Part shown: one piece after another, positions 53,904 to 63,112 of the stretch
How positions within the stretch are numbered: position 1 is the stretch's first letter
Layout of the letters: every line of letters starts with the position of its first letter
Assembly: GCF_003576315.1 (NCBI RefSeq)
Contig: NZ_QWFZ01000039.1
Location: forward strand, 124,001-188,000
DNA: 64,000 nucleotides
Source of the DNA: Henriciella mobilis
GTDB lineage: Bacteria; Pseudomonadota; Alphaproteobacteria; Caulobacterales; Hyphomonadaceae
Reading direction: 5' to 3'
Made by a program: the position numbers and the translations under genes
The notes under the pieces: model-generated
Databases searched by the model: none
What the model was told of the DNA's origin: nothing
Seen by the model: the letters and a program-made list of their open reading frames with translations, nothing else

Positions 53904-54154
53904 TCAGAATCCGAATCTGCAGTCTCATCGAACAGCTGCACGGGCGCGCCCGGCGCGATCGTCGATATCGCGTGCTTGTAAACAAGTTGCGGAGGACGGC
54001 CATCGCCGCGCAGCAAGACGCAAAAATTGTCGAACCAGGTGACAACGCCTTGAAGTTTGACACCGTTGACCAGGAATATGGTGAGTGGAGTCCGGGATTT
54101 TCGGACTGCGTTCAGAAACGTGTCCTGCAAGTTCTGTTTTTTATCTGCCGACAT
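53900..54154 (-). CDS. hfq: RNA chaperone Hfq
   Basis: Hfq is a hexameric Sm-like RNA-binding protein that pairs small RNAs with mRNA. The 84 residues contain [43 protein letters not shown] (Sm1) and [13 protein letters not shown] (Sm2), including the YKH motif of the lateral/distal RNA site. The acidic short tail DETADSDSD is typical of alphaproteobacterial Hfq. ATG at 54154 gives the usual N-terminus; the in-frame ATG at 54205 is rejected. The upstream gap contains a strong inverted repeat. Confidence 0.97.
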   Translation of the reverse strand: MSADKKQNLQDTFLNAVRKSRTPLTIFLVNGVKLQGVVTWFDNFCVLLRGDGRPPQLVYKHAISTIAPGAPVQLFDETADSDSD

Positions 54155-54197
54155 TTTATTTGCCTGTTCGCTATACGTTTTCGCTGGCGCTATCTGG

Positions 54198-54216
54198 ATT
54201 GCCAATTCTTGGCAAT
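54198..54216. promoter_or_regulatory. 19-nt perfect inverted repeat between trkH and hfq
   Basis: ATTGCCAA, a 3-nt centre TTC, then TTGGCAAT forms a perfect 8-bp arm palindrome 44 nt upstream of the hfq start codon and 11 nt past the trkH stop region. A second, GCTGAC/GTCAGC (54218-54231), overlaps the trkH stop. Either operator DNA or mRNA hairpins; function unknown. Confidence 0.6.
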
Positions 54217-54226
54217 AGCTGACACG

Positions 54227-55633
54227 TCAGCGATGCCAAAATGATGCAGTAAATAGCGGAATGAAGGCAAGTACTTCGAGTCTGCCCAATATCATGCCCA
54301 AAATCAGCCAGACCTGCGTCACCCGATCACCTGGCAGGTCCTGGACGTCGACCAGATGAGCCGAATTCGTCAAACTTCCTACCGTGTTGGAGATAGCGTT
54401 TTCAAATCCCGACCCGGAAAACGAAAACAGAAGCAGACCTCCAACACACGCCATAATGTAAGCGACAAGATACACCCAGACTCCCATGATCGTGCGGTCA
54501 GACTGAATGCGGCGCCGAAACTCAAATGTCAGCAACGACTGCCGGTATCCCATTCGCACAAACTCCTGCCCGACCCTGCGGCTGAGAACGTAAATCCTGG
54601 CAAGCTTGATACCGCCCGTCGTCGACAATGCCGCGCCACCAATGAGCGGGGGCGCAAGCTGCAAGGCCAGCGGCAATGCATGGGTAGACGAAGGGGAAAC
54701 CAGCGCAATACCACTCGTCGAGATCGCCGATACGGCCCAACCGATCGCATTGAAGAAGGACAGACCACAGAAGGCCGCGAGGATGGCAAAGACCGCTATG
54801 GCGACCAGGAGCGTGCCAAGCTCCGGATCGCGGATCCAAGCACTCAGGTTGCCGGAGCCGACTTGCAGCAGGAAGAATAGCCCCAGCGATCCCATCAGCA
54901 GACCAAGGAACAGGGCGAACGCCCGCACGTGCCGGGTAACATCGACCTGGTGCCCTGCCGGATCTGCGAGCCCAGTGCTGAAGGCACTGGCGGCGTCCAG
55001 AAAAGCGGTGTGTGGCGGGATACCGCCGATTACCTCAATCGCGAAAACGATCAGCACGCAGGTCGCCATAACCATGACCGTCATTCTCAGAACGCGCGGC
55101 ATTGAATCGAAGAAACTCTCATCTGAAAGGCTGAAGAGATGTGTGCGGTGAATGCCTGGACCATCCAGGTTCAATGCAGCTAGTACAGTGGCCGCGAACG
55201 TGATTGTCGCGACTGCTCCCGCCAGATTAAGGATCGCTCTCCACAATACCAACGACGCGGGCCAAGGTCCGTTTGATGGGTCAAATGCGGTGTGACCTGT
55301 CGTGCTCAGGCAGGAAACAGCCTCATGTATCGCCGTAATCACGCTGGAATTTGCAACCCCCATGAGAAACGGCGGCGCACTGACCAGCGCCATGACGAAC
55401 CAGAAGATGACCATGAATGCCAGGCCGTCAGATGGCTGGGCACGGCGACGCGGCGTGCCTGTCAGCACAAGTGCTGCAGCGGCGAGTGTCGACATCAGGA
55501 TTGCCGTCACGAGGAACACGAGTAACTGGGTCGTCTCACCAGCAATCAACGCTGCGAGCGCGCAGACAATCATTCCCCCGGAGAACAGCAGAGTGCTGAA
55601 TGAAAGCATCCGGATGAGAGCGGAGAAATTCAT
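54227..55633 (-). CDS. trkH: TrkH-type potassium uptake protein (membrane subunit)
   Basis: This 468-residue membrane protein of the TrkH/KtrB superfamily has about eleven hydrophobic segments and four pore-like loops with the filter region characteristic of the family, for example CLSTTGHTAFDPSNGPWPASLVLWRAILNLAGA, FSTGLADPAGHQ, and AVSAISTSGIALVSPSS. TrkA gene upstream supplies the regulatory NAD-binding subunit. The C-terminus ends LEVLAFIPLFTASFWHR as in TrkH. Placed between trkA and hfq in the conserved ntr block. Ion selectivity not testable here. Confidence 0.93.
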   Translation of the reverse strand: MNFSALIRMLSFSTLLFSGGMIVCALAALIAGETTQLLVFLVTAILMSTLAAAALVLTGTPRRRAQPSDGLAFMVIFWFVMALVSAPPFLMGVANSSVITAIHEAVSCLSTTGHTAFDPSNGPWPASLVLWRAILNLAGAVATITFAATVLAALNLDGPGIHRTHLFSLSDESFFDSMPRVLRMTVMVMATCVLIVFAIEVIGGIPPHTAFLDAASAFSTGLADPAGHQVDVTRHVRAFALFLGLLMGSLGLFFLLQVGSGNLSAWIRDPELGTLLVAIAVFAILAAFCGLSFFNAIGWAVSAISTSGIALVSPSSTHALPLALQLAPPLIGGAALSTTGGIKLARIYVLSRRVGQEFVRMGYRQSLLTFEFRRRIQSDRTIMGVWVYLVAYIMACVGGLLLFSFSGSGFENAISNTVGSLTNSAHLVDVQDLPGDRVTQVWLILGMILGRLEVLAFIPLFTASFWHR

Positions 55634-55666
55634 ACACGGGATCTCCGAATGGACACGTTAATCGGA

Positions 55667-57040
55667 CTAGAAAAAGTCAGCGCTGACCCGGAAAAACTGC
55701 TCAACCTTACTGGTCAGGCTCTGCTCGTAGAATAGCAGGACATGGTCATTCGCCCGAGGCCGCACATCGGGGCCCGCGAAAATGACCTCGTTCTCTCTCA
55801 GAATAGCAGCAGCTGTAATACCCTTGGGTAGCGCATCATATCCAAGCGATTTACCAATCAGCGGCGAGGTCTCCAGTGTCACGCCCTCTGCAATCTCCGC
55901 AGCGCCATCCTCGAGAGACTGCAGCGCCAATATCCGTCCCCTGCGCATTTTCATCAGGATCCGTGACACCGTCAGCGCTTTTGGGTCGAGAACCGCATCC
56001 ACCCCCATCTCGCGAGCGAGGCGGGCCAGTTCTGGCGCATTAACCAGGGCCAAGGACCGTTTCGCGCCAAGTTGCTTGGCCAGTTTCGAGATCAGTATGT
56101 TGGCCTTGTCATCATGGGTCGTCGCGATAACAAGGTCCGCGGTCGGTGCATCGGCTTCTTCGAGGATGTTCCGGCTCAGTCCATCGCCGTTGATGACAAT
56201 TGTCCTGTTGAGCCTCGAAACGGCTGCCTCTGCCTGATCAATATTGGATTCTATAACTCGGACGCGGACATCCGACTGCTTTTCCAAGCCCGCCGCGACG
56301 TACAGGCCCACATTGCCACCACCGACAACAACGACCCGGCGCATATCAGCTTCCGGCCGGTTGAAAATGCTATTCAGCCTGTGAGCGTGAGACTTCAGGA
56401 CAGCGACATAGGCCGTATCGCCGACGAGGAGATTATCATTACCGCGCGGCGCAAAGACGGTGCCGGCGCGGCTGATACCAACAACCCGCGCATTCAGGCT
56501 AGGAAACAGGCCCTGAATCTGGTCCAGTGCCGTATCGAGGACCGGACTGTCTTCCTGCACTTCAAGCCCGACAAGCTGGACATCGCTGCGACCGAAATTC
56601 ACGCTCATCACCGCGCCGGGCGTCTTGAAGCGCTGCAATATAGCGTCGCCAACTTCGATTTCCGGCGAAATGACAAGGTCTATTCCGAGGCCTTCACGCG
56701 AAAAAAGCGACCGCCAACCCGGTTGAAGGTATTGCTGGGCCCGAACGCGCGCGATCTTGTTCGGAACCGAAAACAGCGTGTCTGCGACCTGGCAGATCAC
56801 CATGTTGATTTCATCCGAGTATGTCACCGCGATAATCATGTCGCAGGTATCTGCGCCGGCCGCTTTCAAGACTTCCGGGTGTCCAGCATGTCCCCGCAGC
56901 GCTCGGACGTCGAGTTCGGTCTGAACCAGATCAATCAGGCGCTCATCCTGATCGACCATGATAATATGATGGTTTTCGCGCGCCAGCCGGCGGGCAATCC
57001 CCTGACCGACGCGGCCTGCGCCGCAGATGATGACATGCAT
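55667..57040 (-). CDS. trkA: Trk system potassium transporter subunit TrkA
   Basis: This peripheral NAD-binding protein gates TrkH. The 457 residues are two tandem RCK-type repeats: the first begins MHVIICGAGRVGQGIARRLA, the second RRVVVVGGGNVGLYVAAGLE near residue 230. Each is followed by a TrkA-C domain. It follows ntrX by 4 nt, and is read from the ntr operon, an order shared in many alphaproteobacteria. Confidence 0.96.
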   Translation of the reverse strand: MHVIICGAGRVGQGIARRLARENHHIIMVDQDERLIDLVQTELDVRALRGHAGHPEVLKAAGADTCDMIIAVTYSDEINMVICQVADTLFSVPNKIARVRAQQYLQPGWRSLFSREGLGIDLVISPEIEVGDAILQRFKTPGAVMSVNFGRSDVQLVGLEVQEDSPVLDTALDQIQGLFPSLNARVVGISRAGTVFAPRGNDNLLVGDTAYVAVLKSHAHRLNSIFNRPEADMRRVVVVGGGNVGLYVAAGLEKQSDVRVRVIESNIDQAEAAVSRLNRTIVINGDGLSRNILEEADAPTADLVIATTHDDKANILISKLAKQLGAKRSLALVNAPELARLAREMGVDAVLDPKALTVSRILMKMRRGRILALQSLEDGAAEIAEGVTLETSPLIGKSLGYDALPKGITAAAILRENEVIFAGPDVRPRANDHVLLFYEQSLTSKVEQFFRVSADFF

Positions 57041-57044
57041 ATAA

Positions 57045-58430
57045 TCAGGCTTCCGAACGGTTCGCCGAGGCGTTTACACCAAGAGCCTTCAATTTTCTAT
57101 GAAGCGCGGAACGTTCCATGCCGATGAACTCGGCCGTCCGGGAGATGTTCCCGTCAAAACGCGTGATCTGCAGGGTGAGATATTCTCGCTCAAACTGCTC
57201 GCGCGCGTCGCGTAGGGACAGGCCAACGAGCTCACTGGAGGCTGACGGCCCTTTGCCACTTAGGGCCTGGCGATCCTGGGGCAGTTCATCAACGGATACC
57301 GGTCGCCGTGTATCGTTTGGCGAAAGGATCAGGATGCGCTCGACAAGGTTCTTCAGCTGACGAACGTTACCGGGCCAGTCCATCGATTGCAGGACGGCTA
57401 TAGCTTCGGGAGAGAACTGCCGGGGATTTAGCCCCGAACTATCCGCAATGCGCGCTGTGAAATGGTCGATCAACAGTGGAATATCGTCCCGCCGTTCGGC
57501 GAGCGATGGCACTTTGATAGGAACAACGCTTAGCCGGTAATACAGGTCCTCCCGGAAACGACCTGCCTCGATCTCTTCCTTGAGATCCTTGGTCGATGCC
57601 GACATCACCCTGACGTCGACCCGCACATCAGACTTCCCACCCACGCGCTGGAAGCGCTGCTCCGTCAGCACCCTCAGGATCTTGTTCTGCGTGCCAAGCG
57701 GCATATCCGCGACTTCATCGAGCAGTAGTGTCCCGTCATGGGCTTTTTCGAACAGTCCAATGCGACGGGGACGCCCATCATTGTCCTCTTCACCGAAGAG
57801 TTCCTGCTCCATGCGGTCTGGCGCGATATTGGCGGCGCTGACGACAACGAACGGTCCATCATTCCGGTTTGAATGCGCATGAATAAGGCGAGCCGTGAGC
57901 TCCTTGCCCGCACCTGCAGGGCCGAGGATCATGACCCGCGAATTCGTCGGTCCGACTTTGCCAATCGAGGACCGTAGCGCCGTCGCCGCCGCACTGGAGC
58001 CGATCCAGTCGTCACTGCTTACGACGAGCGTCTTCAGCGAGGCGTTTTCACGCTTGAGAGCCGTCGACTCCAGCGCTCTTTCGACCAGATGGAGGAGTCG
58101 GTCTGCCTTGAAAGGCTTCTCGATGAAATCATAAGCGCCCCGACGAATTGCGGCGACGGCTGTTTCAATGTTTCCGTGACCACTGATGACGATGACCGGA
58201 ATCAATGGATCGATCGATTTGAGATACTTCAGAAGCGACAGGCCATCCATGTCGCTGCCTTGCAGCCAGACATCGAGGATTACCAGGCCCGGTGCCCGCA
58301 TCCTGACCTCTTCGAGCGCCTTTTCGGCGGTCGCAGCACTACGGACGGAGTAGTTCTCATCCTCCAGAACGCCCGAAATGAGCTCCCGGATATCCGGTTC
58401 GTCGTCGATGATTAGAATGTCACTGGTCAT
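57045..58430 (-). CDS. ntrX: Response regulator NtrX (no GAFTGA loop)
   Basis: This 461-residue NtrC-family regulator has a receiver domain with phospho-Asp in LVILDVWLQGSDMDG, an AAA+ domain with Walker A GPAGAGKELTARLIHAHS and Walker B TLLLDEVADMP, and a C-terminal helix-turn-helix GNISRTAEFIGMERSALHRKLKALGV. The sigma-54-binding GAFTGA loop is replaced by GEEDNDGRPRRIG, so sigma-54 activation is unlikely. Such NtrX proteins are common in the class and act as repressor or sigma-70 regulators. Coupled to ntrY (ATGA). Confidence 0.96.
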   Translation of the reverse strand: MTSDILIIDDEPDIRELISGVLEDENYSVRSAATAEKALEEVRMRAPGLVILDVWLQGSDMDGLSLLKYLKSIDPLIPVIVISGHGNIETAVAAIRRGAYDFIEKPFKADRLLHLVERALESTALKRENASLKTLVVSSDDWIGSSAAATALRSSIGKVGPTNSRVMILGPAGAGKELTARLIHAHSNRNDGPFVVVSAANIAPDRMEQELFGEEDNDGRPRRIGLFEKAHDGTLLLDEVADMPLGTQNKILRVLTEQRFQRVGGKSDVRVDVRVMSASTKDLKEEIEAGRFREDLYYRLSVVPIKVPSLAERRDDIPLLIDHFTARIADSSGLNPRQFSPEAIAVLQSMDWPGNVRQLKNLVERILILSPNDTRRPVSVDELPQDRQALSGKGPSASSELVGLSLRDAREQFEREYLTLQITRFDGNISRTAEFIGMERSALHRKLKALGVNASANRSEA

Positions 58431-60622
58431 TGTGGGGCCTCCGCAATCTCTACATCCCCCATGGAAACAAGATCGCTCTGCTTTGGTAGAACGATCCGCA
58501 CGCGTGCGCCCTGAAGCCCATCCGACCGGCCCTCCAGCGCAATCGATCCGCCGTGATCCATGATGATCCGGTTGACGATCGCCAGGCCAAGCCCGGTGCC
58601 TTTTTCACGCGTTGTAACATAGGGTTCCAACAAACGGTCCCGGGCCGCTTCGGGGAAGCCGGGACCATTATCTTCTATGATAATCTCGACAGAGTCGCCC
58701 AGATCATCCGTCGAAATTTCGATCAGGCCCTGCGTCTCTTCCCCCGGTGGCAGGCCATCAATCGCTTCCGCAGCATTCTTGACGATATTGCCGATCGCCT
58801 GCGCGAGAAGCCGTTCATCACCGGAGACGATGAGCGGATTGCTCGAATGGTGTGCCTCGACCGATATCTCCGGGCTGACCACATGTTGGGCAAAGCCGGT
58901 CTCGTCGAGCAAGGATGCAAGATCAAAGCTCTTCAGTGTCGGCTTAGGCATCCGCGCGAAGCCCGAAAACTCCTCGACCATCCGGCCGATGTCGTTCACT
59001 TGCCGTAGTATGGTGTCCGTGCACCTTTCAAAAACGACATCGTCTTCCGGGATGTACTTCGTGTAACGACGCCGAAGACGCTCGGCCGAAAGCTGGATCG
59101 GCGTGAGCGGGTTCCGTATCTCGTGCGCAATGCGGCGCGCCACATCACGCCAGGCCAGCTGACGCTGCGCATTCACCAGACGCGTCGCATCATCGAAGGT
59201 AAGGACGAGCCCTCCCGTCGTATCGCGGGCGATCTTCAGGCGGAAGTGCCTGTGGCCGTTCGGCTCACTGACATCGATAGACGCATCTACAGGATGCCCG
59301 GTCGACGCCGCATCGGTTGAATACCGGTCGAATGCGGGCGCTACGTCGCCTAGCAGCTGCCCCTCAAGTGGCTCTTCCCAGCCCAGGAGCTTGTGAGCCG
59401 ACGGATTCGCCAGTGTGATCCTGAACGACTCGTCGACCCGCACGACGCCGGCGCTGACCTCCTCCAGGAGCGTCTCGAGAAACAGCCGACGGTGCTCAGC
59501 GTCTTCCCGGGCTGTTTCAAGCGCCGAGCGCTGGGCACCAAGTTGTTCCGTCATGACGTTGAAAGAGCGGCTGAGCGCGCGAACCTCATCCTTGCTGCCT
59601 GGCAGGGGCACGCGGACATCCAGGTTGCCGTCACGAACCGATTGGGCCGCACTGGCAAGCCGGCCAATCGGGCCGGTGATCCGGCTCGCGGCTTCAAGCG
59701 CCAGGCGCACGGCCAGGAGCAGGACCAGCGCTACAATCTGCCCGTAGGCAACGACGAACAGCGCCTGCGACCGCGAACTCAGTTGCCCGGCGATCCGATA
59801 TTCTTCCAATGCTTGCTCGGCCCGGCGAAGGCGAGCAAAGGCGTCTCTGTCGAGAGGCTTTGCGAGATAGAGATAGGCATCCTCCATGCCGTCAAGTTTG
59901 ACCAGCGAACTGGCGAAGCCCTCGCCTTCCTGAAGTGAAAGGATAACTTCTCCCTGGTCGGCCTCGTCGAACATCTCGTTGGTAGGTCGGCGGAAATAAC
60001 CGCTCCCACCGGCATTCTCCCCAATCGCCAGGGGGATACCCTTGTCATCAATCACATATGCAGCGGGCATGTTCCGCACATAAGCCTGGATGCCGAGATA
60101 GGATGAAAAACGTTCGGGGTCTTCTGTCAGACCTTGCAGCGCATTGTTCACGTCCGTCGCCATCAGGCGGGTGTCCTGCTCAAGGATGTCGCTGAACTCC
60201 TGGACATTTTCCTGAGCGACGGCTGCCGTCTGCTCAACCAGCGTGACGATCCGCTCACCGAACCAGGTATCGAAACCGCGCGTGATGGCAGCCCAGAGGA
60301 ACAGCGATACGACCAGAGCCGGAATGGCCGCGGAAAAACCGAACAGCAGCAGGAAGCGCCGCGCAAGCCGCTCTCCGCCCTCGCCCCGCTTGTCGTTCCG
60401 GGTCGCCATGTAGCGCTGGGCGATGATCAGGGCGAGTATGCCAATAATGACCGTATTGACGATCAGCAGGACCTGGACGTCTCGGCTGACCGGGTCGATC
60501 GGATCCATATCGGAAACAGCTACAAACGTTACGGTCGCAGCGAGAAACGCGGCAATCAGGAACAACCACTGGAACAGCGTCCATCCCGACTGGGCGTTGT
60601 TGGATTTCAGGAACCCGACCAA
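58427..60622 (-). CDS. ntrY: Sensor histidine kinase NtrY
   Basis: This membrane kinase partners NtrX. The 731 residues show four N-terminal helices framing a periplasmic domain (about residues 20-320), a HAMP linker (RITGPIGRLASAAQSVRDGNLDVRVPLPGSKDEV), a PAS domain, the H-box VARRIAHEIRNPLTPIQLSAERLRRR and the ATPase domain with NAAEAIDGLPPGE, DNGPGFPE and GTGLGLAIVNRI. Its stimulus in other alphaproteobacteria is linked to nitrogen and redox status. Upstream gap of 76 nt to ntrC contains a hairpin (60641-60656). Confidence 0.96.
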   Translation of the reverse strand: MVGFLKSNNAQSGWTLFQWLFLIAAFLAATVTFVAVSDMDPIDPVSRDVQVLLIVNTVIIGILALIIAQRYMATRNDKRGEGGERLARRFLLLFGFSAAIPALVVSLFLWAAITRGFDTWFGERIVTLVEQTAAVAQENVQEFSDILEQDTRLMATDVNNALQGLTEDPERFSSYLGIQAYVRNMPAAYVIDDKGIPLAIGENAGGSGYFRRPTNEMFDEADQGEVILSLQEGEGFASSLVKLDGMEDAYLYLAKPLDRDAFARLRRAEQALEEYRIAGQLSSRSQALFVVAYGQIVALVLLLAVRLALEAASRITGPIGRLASAAQSVRDGNLDVRVPLPGSKDEVRALSRSFNVMTEQLGAQRSALETAREDAEHRRLFLETLLEEVSAGVVRVDESFRITLANPSAHKLLGWEEPLEGQLLGDVAPAFDRYSTDAASTGHPVDASIDVSEPNGHRHFRLKIARDTTGGLVLTFDDATRLVNAQRQLAWRDVARRIAHEIRNPLTPIQLSAERLRRRYTKYIPEDDVVFERCTDTILRQVNDIGRMVEEFSGFARMPKPTLKSFDLASLLDETGFAQHVVSPEISVEAHHSSNPLIVSGDERLLAQAIGNIVKNAAEAIDGLPPGEETQGLIEISTDDLGDSVEIIIEDNGPGFPEAARDRLLEPYVTTREKGTGLGLAIVNRIIMDHGGSIALEGRSDGLQGARVRIVLPKQSDLVSMGDVEIAEAPQ

Positions 60623-60640
60623 ACTAAACCCTCGCAGCTA

Positions 60641-60656
60641 AGCCTGTGCCCAGGCT
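60641..60656. other. Small hairpin between ntrC and ntrY
   Basis: AGCCTG (60641-60646), loop TGCC, CAGGCT (60651-60656). It lies in the 76-nt gap between ntrC and ntrY on the minus strand. No U tract follows, so it might modulate readthrough or mRNA processing between the ntrBC and ntrYX halves of the cluster. Confidence 0.35.
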
Positions 60657-60698
60657 GCAACACTGAGGATTTAGAGCAACACTCAGGCGTCAGGTCAA

Positions 60699-62063
60699 TC
60701 AGTCGTCTGCCAAACCAAGTGAGTTTATTCGTGCGCGAAGCGTGTTTCGGTTTACGCCCAGCAAGGCTGCCGTCCTGAGCTTGTTGCCCGAAGTCACTGA
60801 AAGTGCGAGCTTTATCAAAGGCCGTTCAACCTGCTCAAGGACTTCCTGATGGATTTTGCTATCGTCAGGAGACGCTTGGAGAAGATCGGCCATGATGTAG
60901 CGGTGCAGGAGGGTCTCGACTTCCTTTTCGAAGGACGTATTCGACGAGATGTCTTTCAGCGCCTCTGCGCGTAGCTCGCGCTCGATATCGCGCTGCGAAA
61001 TGACCGGGTCGGGACTGAGGGCCGCAAGGCGCATGATCAGGTTTTCAAGCTCCCGCACATTGCCGGGCCAGTCATAGGCCATCATCAAGTCCATCGCCGC
61101 GGGCTCGATTTGCTTGGCCGCGAGTCCCTTTCGCTGAGCCCGAAGCAGGAATGCACGCACGAGTTCCGGTATATCCTCTTTGCGCTGGCGGAGCGGCGGC
61201 ATGAAGATCCGCACGACGTTGATGCGGTAAAACAGGTCTTCGCGAAAATCGCCATTGTCTACGAGCTTGGCGAGTGGCTGGCGCGTCGACGCTATGATCC
61301 GGGCGCCGCCCGCTTCGCGCATCAGCTTGACGAGTTGGGTCTGCGCTTCAGCCGGAAGATCGCCGATCTCGTCCAGGTAAAGCGTTGCATCTTCCTGGAA
61401 GGCGAGGCCTGGCTCTTCCGGCGTGCCGAACAGGTCCTTGCTGATCTGTTCCGTCGGCATCGCCGCGAGGTCGAGTGCCTTGAAGACTCCACGCTCGCCG
61501 GAGCCCAACTGGTGGATCGCCCGCGCGGCAAGTTCCTTTCCGGTTCCCGACTCGCCCTCGATAAGGACCGTCAGATCCGTATTCATGACGCGGGAAATGA
61601 TGCGATAGACTTCCTGCATCGGATCGGACCGGCCGATCAGCGGGAGGTTTGTCTCAGCATCCCCCTTCCCAGCCCGAGTGGCCGCATCCTTTTTCGGCGG
61701 CCCCTTGAGCGCCCGCCCGACGAGATTGGTCAGCTGATCGATATCGAAAGGCTTTGGGAGATAGTCATAGACACCATGCCGGGCCGCTGACGCAGCCGTC
61801 AAAATGGTATTCTGCCCGCTCATGACGATCACCGGCAGCTCTGGCCGGGCAAGCTTGATTGACGGCAATAATTCGAAGATCGCGGTGTCGCCGAGATAGA
61901 CATCCGTAACGACCACGTCGCCTTCTCCATTGCGGATCCAGCGCTCCAACGCATCAGCCGAACTGGTTGCGCGCACCTGATAGCCCGCGGTGACCAGCGT
62001 CTGGTTCACGACCAGACGGATACTGGCGTCGTCTTCTGCGAGAAGGATTGTCTTCTGACTCAT
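60699..62063 (-). CDS. ntrC: Nitrogen regulator NtrC lacking the GAFTGA loop
   Basis: This 454-residue response regulator of nitrogen assimilation genes has a receiver with Asp in VVVTDVYLGDTAIFELLPSI, an AAA+ domain with Walker A EGESGTGKELAARAIHQLG and Walker B TLYLDEIGDLP, and the C-terminal Fis-type helix-turn-helix NKLRTAALLGVNRNTLRARINSLGL. Where GAFTGA should lie, LFGTPEEPGLAFQEDATLY runs directly on, so contact with sigma-54 is missing, as known for Rhodobacter capsulatus NtrC. It probably works with housekeeping RNA polymerase. ATGA overlap with ntrB. Confidence 0.95.
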   Translation of the reverse strand: MSQKTILLAEDDASIRLVVNQTLVTAGYQVRATSSADALERWIRNGEGDVVVTDVYLGDTAIFELLPSIKLARPELPVIVMSGQNTILTAASAARHGVYDYLPKPFDIDQLTNLVGRALKGPPKKDAATRAGKGDAETNLPLIGRSDPMQEVYRIISRVMNTDLTVLIEGESGTGKELAARAIHQLGSGERGVFKALDLAAMPTEQISKDLFGTPEEPGLAFQEDATLYLDEIGDLPAEAQTQLVKLMREAGGARIIASTRQPLAKLVDNGDFREDLFYRINVVRIFMPPLRQRKEDIPELVRAFLLRAQRKGLAAKQIEPAAMDLMMAYDWPGNVRELENLIMRLAALSPDPVISQRDIERELRAEALKDISSNTSFEKEVETLLHRYIMADLLQASPDDSKIHQEVLEQVERPLIKLALSVTSGNKLRTAALLGVNRNTLRARINSLGLADD

Positions 62064-63112
62064 GCCAAATTGTCCCGCTTCATGGGAAGGTATACGGAAA
62101 ACCGGGTCTGGCCCGGCCTGCTCTCGACTTTGATCCGACCTTCATGCGCCGAAATCACTTCAGATACAACGCTCAGGCCAAGCCCTCGTCCGCCGGCCTT
62201 GGTCGAGGAAAACATGTCGAACATCTGCTCTCTGGCGCGCGGCGGAATGCCCTTGCCATTGTCTTCTACTGTAATGCGGATGGCGCGTTGCAGCCGCTTG
62301 GCGTTTCGCGTCTTGGAAAAAGCAAACCCGGTTTCGAACGCGGTCTGGAGCGTAATCTGTCCCTGACCGGGAACCTCCGCCGCCGCTTCTGCCGCATTTC
62401 GGACGATGTTCTGGAACGCCTCGTGGAGATGATCCTCGTCTCCGTAGATTTCGGGCAGTGAAGGATCGTAGGCGCGCTTCAAGGCAATCTTACCGCCGTG
62501 CGCGGCCTCTTCGGCGAGCAAGACCTTGTCGAGCAGCTCATGGATGTTGAACTTGTCGCGTCGCGGAGCGGAGAAAAGTTCAAACGCGGACAGTCGCGTG
62601 ACAAGACGTTCGATCCGGCTGGCCTCGCTTCTGATGACATTCAGCAAGGAAGCCTGCTCCTCATCGGCCGTTCGCAACAATAGCTGCGCGGCTCCAGAGA
62701 TCCCGGCCAGCGGATTCTTCACTTCATGCCCAAGGATACGGCCAAATCCGGAAATCCCGACTGCGCCAGATGAGCGGTCACTGACAACAGATTCAGTAAC
62801 AGCGATGACGACGCCCTGCGGCGGAACGGGGCGCAGCTTGATATCAAACGTCCGGCTGCCCGAAACTCCGGGGCCGGAAATCGCGACTCCATGTGCGCTT
62901 ACATCGCCGTCCTGCGAAAAAACGCGGTCGAGAAGATCGAACAGCGGCGAGTCATGATAAATGAATTCACTGAGCGCCTTACCTCGAAGGGCAGATTCAG
63001 AATGCCCAAGCAGCATCTGCGCCTCTGTGTTGGCAGCATCGATGCGACGGCGGTCGTCGATCTGGAACAGCGCGAGTGGCGCGACATCCGATAGGTTCAC
63101 AGCCAGGGTCAC
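62060..63112 (-). CDS. ntrB: Nitrogen regulation sensor kinase NtrB, GTG start
   Basis: This soluble kinase/phosphatase of NtrC is controlled by PII proteins in other bacteria. The 350 residues comprise a PAS domain (LFQIDDRRRIDAANTEAQMLLGHSESALRG), the H-box RILGHEVKNPLAGISGAAQLLL, and the ATPase part with QNIVRNAAEAAAEV, DNGKGIPPRARE and GGRGLGLSVVSEVIS. The GTG at 63112 lies in a GTGA overlap with dusB and follows AGGAG by 7 nt; an in-frame ATG at 63187 lies within dusB and is rejected. Confidence 0.95.
   Translation of the reverse strand: MTLAVNLSDVAPLALFQIDDRRRIDAANTEAQMLLGHSESALRGKALSEFIYHDSPLFDLLDRVFSQDGDVSAHGVAISGPGVSGSRTFDIKLRPVPPQGVVIAVTESVVSDRSSGAVGISGFGRILGHEVKNPLAGISGAAQLLLRTADEEQASLLNVIRSEASRIERLVTRLSAFELFSAPRRDKFNIHELLDKVLLAEEAAHGGKIALKRAYDPSLPEIYGDEDHLHEAFQNIVRNAAEAAAEVPGQGQITLQTAFETGFAFSKTRNAKRLQRAIRITVEDNGKGIPPRAREQMFDMFSSTKAGGRGLGLSVVSEVISAHEGRIKVESRPGQTRFSVYLPMKRDNLA

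Noticed and set aside
56072-57127. Open frame of 351 codons antisense to trkA
   Set aside because: Lies wholly opposite trkA and the ntrX end; low-complexity composition results from the GC-rich codon use of the real gene.
61110-61790. Open frame of 226 codons antisense to ntrC
   Set aside because: Antisense shadow of the AAA+ domain codons.
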